Assembly: GCA_029721435.1 (NCBI GenBank)
Contig: CM056587.1
Coordinates: 16,526,667 to 16,590,666 of the forward strand
DNA length: 64,000 nucleotides
Direction: 5' to 3'
From: Gymnothorax reevesii
Taxonomy: Eukaryota; Chordata; Actinopteri; Anguilliformes; Muraenidae
Every line of letters starts with the position of its first letter. Position 1 is the first letter of the stretch. The translations under genes were made by a program, and so were the position numbers. Below, one piece after another: positions 57,526 to 64,000 of this stretch. The notes beneath the pieces were generated by a model that was not told the DNA's origin, did no database searches, and saw only the letters and a program-made list of their open reading frames with translations.

Positions 57526-58744
57526 GCAACGTCACTGCACTCAGAATGAGAATGTGTTGAGTCGTACGCTGGGACTTCAGTTCCTTTCAAATACAGATGG
57601 CCTACATCAATCTCTTGAATGCGCAACTTGGCTTAAAAAACTATCCTCTTCGGTGGGAATGGGAGGATTATAAAAGCTGCAATACAGACCAATTGTCTCT
57701 GCCCCGGTTCTAGAAACGGTAATTAATTGGTGATTTCCGGACATTGACGTGGTGTCATTTTGCCTAAATATTTGAAAGAACTGAAGCGGGAAGCTCTCAA
57801 GACCTTATTGCTGCCTGTCCCACAAGATTCGGGAAATGAGAAGATGGAGGAAAATTTAAGTTGTTTACTGATTAGCATGTAGAGGCTGGCCAATTTAAAT
57901 GGTACTTTTGCCCACATGACTCTAAATATAAATTCTTTAGAAACTTTTAAACATGTATTTACAGTGTTTTCATAAATCAGTGCACATGCAAAAATGTTCG
58001 CCCTTTCCTTTACCCTGGTCTCAAACTGGGGGACTGAAACAGATTTCCACAGTTTCAAAATGCACTTCCTGTTAAAGGAGTTGAGTCACGTGAACTGCGC
58101 ATGCTCAGAACTTTGAAAACTGTTCATCCTAACAAGAAATCAAAATCAAGGCGATCGTGACTTATCCTCCAAAAATCCGTTTCCATCGGCGCTCTACATT
58201 CTTCAATTTCTTGTATATATAAATATATTTTGCTTTGGGTATTTTTTGTCCGGTATAAGTCGAAGAACTAGAGGTTTTAGCGTCCTCTCGAAGGATGTCC
58301 TCTCGAGGAGGGAAGCGGTACGGCAGCGGCCGTAAACTCTTGTCTCCAGGAAGCTTTATCAGGAGCACAGAGAAGAGAGAAAAAATCGGCAAAAATCCTT
58401 GTTCGGCTGATCGAGTTCGTCTGTGTTTTTTTCTTGCTGTATAGAAAGCAGACGGCAGTGCTACATGAAGGCGCTCGAATTTCTTTCACCGGCCAACAAA
58501 TATGTTTGAAAACAAGATCATTCGCATAGTAATCAGATACTTACCGAAAGTGGCGCGCTTGCACCAGCAATTGAAGTCATTCCTACTCTTATGCAGTCTT
58601 TATTTTGTCCCGAGAGATTCACGTCCTGCAAGCTCTGTATCCTACGAGTCTCCGCATGTGTGAAAGCCGGTCTGTTTATCTGATTTGTATATCACCTCCT
58701 GAGCCTGCGCATCAACCGTGACACAGCTCCTTTAACTGTCATGT
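57526..58744. other. Unassigned DNA, no gene seen
   Basis: A short plus-strand frame near 58301-58440 (SSRGGKRYGSGRKLLSPGS) has a composition like some transposon proteins, but the match is too weak to name. Confidence 0.35.
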
Positions 58745-58860
58745 CATACCGGCACTTTTCCACTACGTGGTACCAGTTCTACTGTATTCGGCTCTACTCG
58801 CCTTGGTGCCGGGTACTTTTCTGCGGGTGGTTTTCCATTACAGGCTAGTGTTGCCTCAGT
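58745..58860. repeat. Probable Harbinger-type MITE fragment
   Basis: ACCGGCACTTTTCCACTACG followed by TGGTACCAGTTCTACTG and GGTGCCGGGTACTTTTC is the terminal sequence of a common fish MITE. The opposite end was not found. Confidence 0.45.
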
Positions 58861-59420
58861 GTAGTTGGTTGTCATAGCGGCGCAGCACCGAACTTCCACG
58901 AAGTCTTCCTCAACACGACACACAATATAGCTGTATCAAGTTTACATTTATTCCGCCAGTTTTGTCAAAGATTTATGCGTTCAAATCAGGGGACGCATAC
59001 TACCGTCACTACGTTATGGCACTAAAGTCTGGCGAGCGTGGAAATGTATTTTCTGTTTGACATTGTCATGTCCGATTCAGTAGCACAGTAATGTACTGTG
59101 GTCAAGCAGCAAGTACAGATCTGAGGGCACCAAGCAGTGTGTTCTCTGGGAAACAAGCCTAACAGGTCCGCGGCAGAACCAGGCTACACATGGTCAAGTC
59201 ATGTACATTATTGGTAGAATGTCCATCCTGATCCAGATAATCTGCATTGGTGGTAGCAAACATGCGCTAAAGACTCGGCAGCCTTCAGCAGCCAGTGTTT
59301 TGGCCCTGAATTTCTCTATGGACTTCCTGGTTACCCAGGAGGCATTGGGTGCTCCACTGTACACATAATTTAGCCCCACTTGGCGGTGGTTGCTGTTTTG
59401 GGGGATTTTGATTTCTGTTC
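58861..59420. other. Unassigned DNA, no gene seen
   Basis: Nothing recognisable. Confidence 0.4.
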
Positions 59421-59880
59421 ATGACTAACTAATGTTTGTATGTTTGATGTGCCTAGTATGTCCAGCGCAGAACTGTTATGCTTATGCAATGTTATGCTTA
59501 TACCCATTAATAAATTGTTCTATTTTATTGAAACGTGAGTTTTCCTGACTGAAATAAGTGTAACTAGTTCAGGCAGGAAACTGAACTAAGTTGAAACTAA
59601 GTTGAGCTACATCAGCTGATAGCAGCCTGGTGAGCTACCAGCCATGTCAGCATCAGCAGGCACACAACAATTGGAGGATACACATCACATGTGGTAGTAC
59701 AGCGGTCCATTTCACGACTATTTCACGACTGTTCACGACTAAGCATGTTTGTATGTTTACTGTGCCTAGATAGGACATTCCTCCAGAGCAGAACCACCGC
59801 CAAAACACAATGTTATGCTTATACCCACAAATAAATTGTTCAATTTTTTTGAAATATGAGTTTTCCTGACTGAAATCAAA
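59421..59880 (+). repeat. Direct duplication of about 130 bp
   Basis: 59421-59551 and 59735-59872 share TGTTTGTATGTTTGATGTG or TGTTTGTATGTTTACTGTG, CAATGTTATGCTTATACCCA, AATAAATTGTTCTATTTT or its variant, and GAGTTTTCCTGACTGAAAT. The shared AATAAATTGTT hints at a transcript end. Between them, 59552-59583 matches 39567-39598 in inverse (32 bp, one mismatch). Confidence 0.6.
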
Positions 59881-60995
59881 TGTTGTGCAATGTCACAAAA
59901 AGGCTTAATTTTTTTTTTAAATTTTGCCTCCTAGCAAAATAATGGGCAAGTTATTTCAGCTCATCATACTGTCCTTGCAATAAGATCGCCCTTTCTAGGC
60001 TGTCTCTGTAATTGGCCCATTCCCTCCAGGCGCTCTCTGTGATTGGACCATTCACTCATTTGAACATTTACTCGATGAACTCCTGATCACATGGAAAGGT
60101 GGCCACACAGAAACATGGCCATAAATTATGGAAGCATTCTATATCCCTCAGAGCAGCCTTAAGCAGTCGAGTCGGAGGGGATGTAAAATATTTTCCTGCT
60201 GCACAGGACACTAGCTGAGAGCACTTTCCAGGAAACGCACTGCGCGATTAGCGATTCAATTACATGAATAACAGATGGGATCAGGGCAGATACATAATAC
60301 AGCGCGATGTATGTTTCCGTATTCATCATCACAGTCATTCCGGGCAGCTCCCCTTATTTTCCCTCCGAGGCTAGGGACCCACAGAGAGGTTAATAACGTA
60401 GGAGTACCGCAGCTCAATCTGCCTACAGCACTCATAATCTAGTCTATTAGGGATTTACATCCCCCTCGATCCTCACATATATACACACTTGTGCTATCAT
60501 TACAGCTATACAATTCCCAGCTGAAAACAGCGACTAATATGAGCGCGCATCTACAAGTTAAACTATTAACTGCGCCTCCTAAAAATAACCCTTTCATTTT
60601 ACAAATGGCCACGTTAACGGTGATCTAATTATCTCGCTTTATTTTGGGCTGGTGACTGTGGTGCACATGTGATTGTGCGCGCGCTCATGTGTGTGCGCGT
60701 GAAGGGGCTGTAAATCATCCATCACGCGTTTCTTTATTCCTCCTGATTTCCCCTGTGTGAACCTGTCCCCATCCTTCAATTCACATGTCCAAAATAGCTT
60801 TTCCAGGAATCTGTCTGTAATCTGCCATAGAGCTCATCTTGAAGTAAATGCATCATCAATAAAACCCTTCCAAGACCTTGATTCCAGGAAAATTTGTGAA
60901 ATGAAAGTCATTTGTGATCAGGAGAAACTGAATAAGCAATAAATATCTCCTCTGTCCTAAAGATTTTCCCCTAAGTGATGTAGGCCACAATACTG
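59881..60995. other. Unassigned DNA, no gene seen
   Basis: Nothing recognisable. Confidence 0.4.
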
Positions 60996-61854
60996 AACAC
61001 ATGCGTCGATCAGCCGCAACATTAAAACCACGTGTTATACCTATTGTGTAGGTCCTCCTCATGCCACTAAACTGACATACATTTCAGTTCCGGGACCCTG
61101 GGTAACCCAGAAGAACATTTCCCGGAGCATCACATTCCCTCCACTGGCTTGTCTTCTTCCCACAGTGCATCCTGGCGCCATCTCTTCCCCAGGTAAAAGA
61201 TGCACTCGTCCCCAGCCAATGCACATGATGTAAAAGAAAACTGGACTCACTGGACCTTCTTCGTGTGCTCCAGAACTGACGCTTCAAGGTCGAGTTCTGA
61301 CGCTCCTGTGTCCATTGTAGGCGCTTTGGGTGGTTCAGAGTGGGGTTAGAATGGGCACTCTGACTGGTCTGCAGTTACAAAGATCAGTGCGCAGCTGAGT
61401 GCAATTCATTGCGTTTTGACACATTCCTCACATAAGTATCATTGAATTCCCCGATACTTCTGCCACAGTAGCCTTTTGGTGAAGACCAGATGGGGCAGCC
61501 TTTATTGCCTTTGTGCATCAATGAGCCTTAGGCGCCCAACACCCTGCTGCTGGTTTATGGTTTGTTCTTCCTTGGACAATTGTCAGTAGGTACTCAACAC
61601 TGCCGACAGGGAGCACTCCAGAGGCCTTGCTGCACCGGAGATGTTCTGACCCACTCGCATGGCCAAAATAATTTAGGCCCTGCCTAACTCACTCAGGTTC
61701 CTTTGCTCCCACATCCAACACATCAACAGCAAGAACCAACTATTCGATTACCATCTAAGCATAGTCATCAGATCTTGACATGCGCCATTGTGACACGATA
61801 ATCAATGTTGTTTACTTCATCAGTGAGTGGTTTTAATGCTTTGGCTCATCAGTG
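60996..61854 (-). mobile_element. Tc1-like transposon, decayed and internally deleted
   Basis: The right end reverse complement CACTGATGAGCCAAAGCATT and the left end (CGATCAGCCGCAACATTAAA) are the inverted ends of a widespread fish Tc1 element. They sit beside AACCACTCAC and AACCACGTG. TA follows at 61855-61856. About 860 bp, shorter than a full copy. The transposase remnant is described separately. Confidence 0.75.
61059..61760 (-). pseudogene. Tc1-like transposase remnant
   Basis: The frame 61059-61250 reads GWGRVHLLPGEEMAPGCTVG and GRRQASGGNVMLREMFFW, matching the catalytic-domain middle of a widespread fish Tc1 transposase (usual sequence around PGEEMAPGC, GGGSVMLW). Upstream on the minus strand up to about 61760, corresponding DNA blocks for the DNA-binding half are present (GGAGTGCTCCCTGTCGG, TTGGGCGCCTAAGGCTCATT) but broken by stops. 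The last part, with the second Asp and the Glu of the triad, is deleted. The enzyme is dead. Confidence 0.7.
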
Positions 61855-61856
61855 TA

Positions 61857-63889
61857 TGCTGTCAGATCAGCGTATGTTGAATGTTTATGTCAGGCATCCT
61901 CATGTCGCAGCGTTAGAGGTTCACAAACTTCTAGTTTGCTGTCCTTCCCTTTCCTGGGTGTCAGGTGTAAAGCCAGTCTGGCCAATCAGAAGCTCTGCTT
62001 TGTCAAGGTTTAGTCCTACTGGTTGCAACAAGCAATCCGGCGGGCACTGGGACCATGTTCCCAAAGGCTGAAAAAGGGACCCACTCGCACAGGCTGGTAA
62101 GAAAAATAGAAGACATTCAATAAATACTTTTTAAAAATGACAAAGAGACAGGGGAGCGGCAGCAAAACATACAAGGCTAAAATACCAGAATGCAGCTGCA
62201 CTGCCAATTGGCTGTGCAGCTCTTAAAATACTCTAAGCTTCACCTCCACTTCAAAGAGTAACAGGTATGGCTCGTTGAAGTGGAGGCGAAGACGGCAGGA
62301 GGGGGAGGGACTGCAGGGCGGAACCATCACACTAATTGTTCAGTTAATTGCCAGGAAGGAACAAACATGAGGGCTGGATTCTAGATTCTAAGATCCTTGT
62401 TGTATGCTTCATATCTGATTCAAAGTGGTCACTTACAATGCCTCCTTCCAGTGCAACTGTGGGTTGTGGGAATAATGGAACTTGAGGTATAGTCCCAAAA
62501 ATTCAGGTCAAAAGCACAAACAGTTCTTTCCCTATGTGGTGAAGATCCGTTGCCAATACAACCACAAGGGCACGCATTTACCCCTTCACTTAGCATCCTG
62601 CAACACCACATTCAAAAGCAAAACTTTGAAATCATACATTTGCAGAACCCTGTCTATCTGCATTTACATCGTCAGTCCTCAAGAGCTACGGAGCCTGCTG
62701 ATATGCAATTTCCTCTCAATCAGCTGTCAATTAAGGCTCAAAGAGCAAGGTGTTTGGACTATCTTATCAGTCAGTGCCTAATCAGTTGTGCTAAAGCACA
62801 ATGGAAACCAGCAGATAGCAGAGCCCTGGAGGACTAGAATTCGACATCTCTGCTGCATGTCAGTGTCTGTATACGGAAACTGTATATAAACCAGTTTCCA
62901 TATGAGATACGGCTCTCATGCAGAGCCCTGCCCCCCCCCCTATTCTCATGTTAAGACTATGCAGGACATGGAATGAGGCTCTGTAATCTGCAGGAGAAGG
63001 GTCTGGGTGCAGCAATCCCATCTACCAGCAGTGTGGCATCGTTCTTCGCAACACTGTTTCCGTGGTCGACGCGCTTCACAGCCTGGTCTCTCTGCACTGG
63101 TGGAGGACAGAAGGTAATAACGTGGTGAAACTGCCTTCCTACCTCCCAAGTACAGGCTGTTCTCTCCTCCGCTTCCTCAAATAAATCAATAAGGAACACA
63201 GCGTTACGAAGATCCAGAATTAGTGCGCCTTGCTAAGACCGATTTGATTGGCGAATATTTTGTTCTGTCGGAATGAAATGCTCTGATGTAAATCCCAAAG
63301 AACACCATGGAGTCCTTTGCATTATGAAAGCAAAAAGTTTAAAACTAAATGAAGTTTAGAAAACTTGGCCCAGTATCATTTTCATGGACACCAACATGAA
63401 TCCTGCTGGTATTTTTGACAATGTCCAGGTATGTTTCGTTCATTCCACAGACTGTACACAAACAGCTTAGTCTTATGTTTATAAGTCCTGATCAGCGCCC
63501 ACCCCATCCTCTCCACAGAAATCCAATAAATGGTCACCCCAATTAAACACAGGATTCTGCAGTCATCAAAAGCCCTTCAAGTGGTCTTCTAATTCTTCTA
63601 ATTCATTGAAAACATGTAGAGTAAAATATTAGTTGCCCCTGGAAAATGTGAATTAAAAAATGACAACACCTCACGCAACCCATTTCTTGTTTGTACATCC
63701 AGCTGATTTTGCCACTCCCCTACAAAATCAAATGAGCAACATTTTTCAAACTCATTTGCTAATAAACAAGTGGTGTCAGGCACAACAAACCCCGCCCCTC
63801 GCACATAATTTGCCCTCCCTTCCCAAAATTCAATAGGCATCTGTTCTGGGTAAGTGGCAATCCCTAAACCAAATTTGGGGTGAATCTGG
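61857..63889. other. Unassigned DNA, no gene seen
   Basis: 62868-62910 can fold into a short imperfect hairpin (GTATACGGAAACTG pairing with CAGTTTCCATATGAG-type text). A run of 10 C lies near 62931. No domain-bearing frames. Confidence 0.4.
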
Positions 63890-63990
63890 CTGTTAGTTTT
63901 GCTGCTAAAGTGTTAACAAACAAACACAGAAACCAAACCAAAAACTATACCCCTTGCCCGCACCCTTCGGGTGTGGTGGGGTAATAAACA
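63890..63990. repeat. Possible repeat terminus at the window edge
   Basis: AACAAACAAACACAGAAACC followed by ACCCTTCGGGTGTGGTGGGG and TAATAA resembles the end of a dispersed fish element. It may continue beyond the window. Confidence 0.3.
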
Positions 63991-64000
63991 ATTACTCTCA

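Noticed and set aside
58301..58440. Frame starting SSRGGKRYGSGRKLLSPGS
   Set aside because: Recalls transposon-encoded basic proteins but is too short to assign and stops after about 50 codons.

Overview
The window looks like non-coding, repeat-rich DNA of a ray-finned (probably teleost) fish. I found no host gene with convincing exon structure, no tRNA or rRNA gene, and nothing bacterial. The fish assignment rests on the repeat set: a Rex3 (RTE-clade) LINE, several Tc1-like transposons of types common in fish, tRNA-headed SINEs of the DANA/mermaid kind, PIF/Harbinger elements and a Ty3/gypsy element with the Gmr1-type domain order. The species cannot be named from this.

Layout. Bases 1-9700 are mostly unassigned sequence with simple repeats and a GA-rich minisatellite (6553-6740). 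From 9702 to 22600 there are three copies of a short TTAA-bounded element; one of them (18272-20232) is split by a full-length but dead Tc1-like transposon. The same stretch holds a SINE, a 477-bp Harbinger MITE with TAA target duplications, and two more Tc1 remnants. The centrepiece is 23530-29543, a complete 6.0-kb LTR retrotransposon on the minus strand. It has two 496-bp LTRs with only two differences seen, a 4-bp CCAG target duplication, and one uninterrupted 1601-codon reading frame. Its domains run Gag, zinc knuckle, protease, integrase, reverse transcriptase, RNase H. Integrase before reverse transcriptase is the Gmr1-type arrangement, unlike ordinary Ty3/gypsy. It is followed by a Rex3 fragment split by a 984-bp insertion with a 7-bp target duplication.

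From 33217 to 35850 lies a Harbinger-type element with long terminal inverted repeats and a degenerate MYB/SANT-like ORF. A separate broken Harbinger transposase exon is at 43352-43812, followed by SINE and MITE pieces and the tail of a Tc1 element (to 45221). At 50855-51726 is a 5'-truncated LINE whose frame ends in a perfect C2H2 zinc finger. At 54159-55728 is a Tc1-like transposon with only two visible lesions. At 57371-57520 is a 150-bp near-perfect hairpin, and 60996-61854 is another decayed Tc1 element. The end of the window is unassigned repeat-like DNA.

The most notable observations concern the Gmr1-type element. It appears young and coding-intact, and each LTR carries a 20/20 match to the p53 response-element consensus and a match to the CTCF core consensus. 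Its primer-binding site reads as a tRNA-Pro site split by three bases. Most family assignments come from motifs and remembered consensus sequences, not from database searches.
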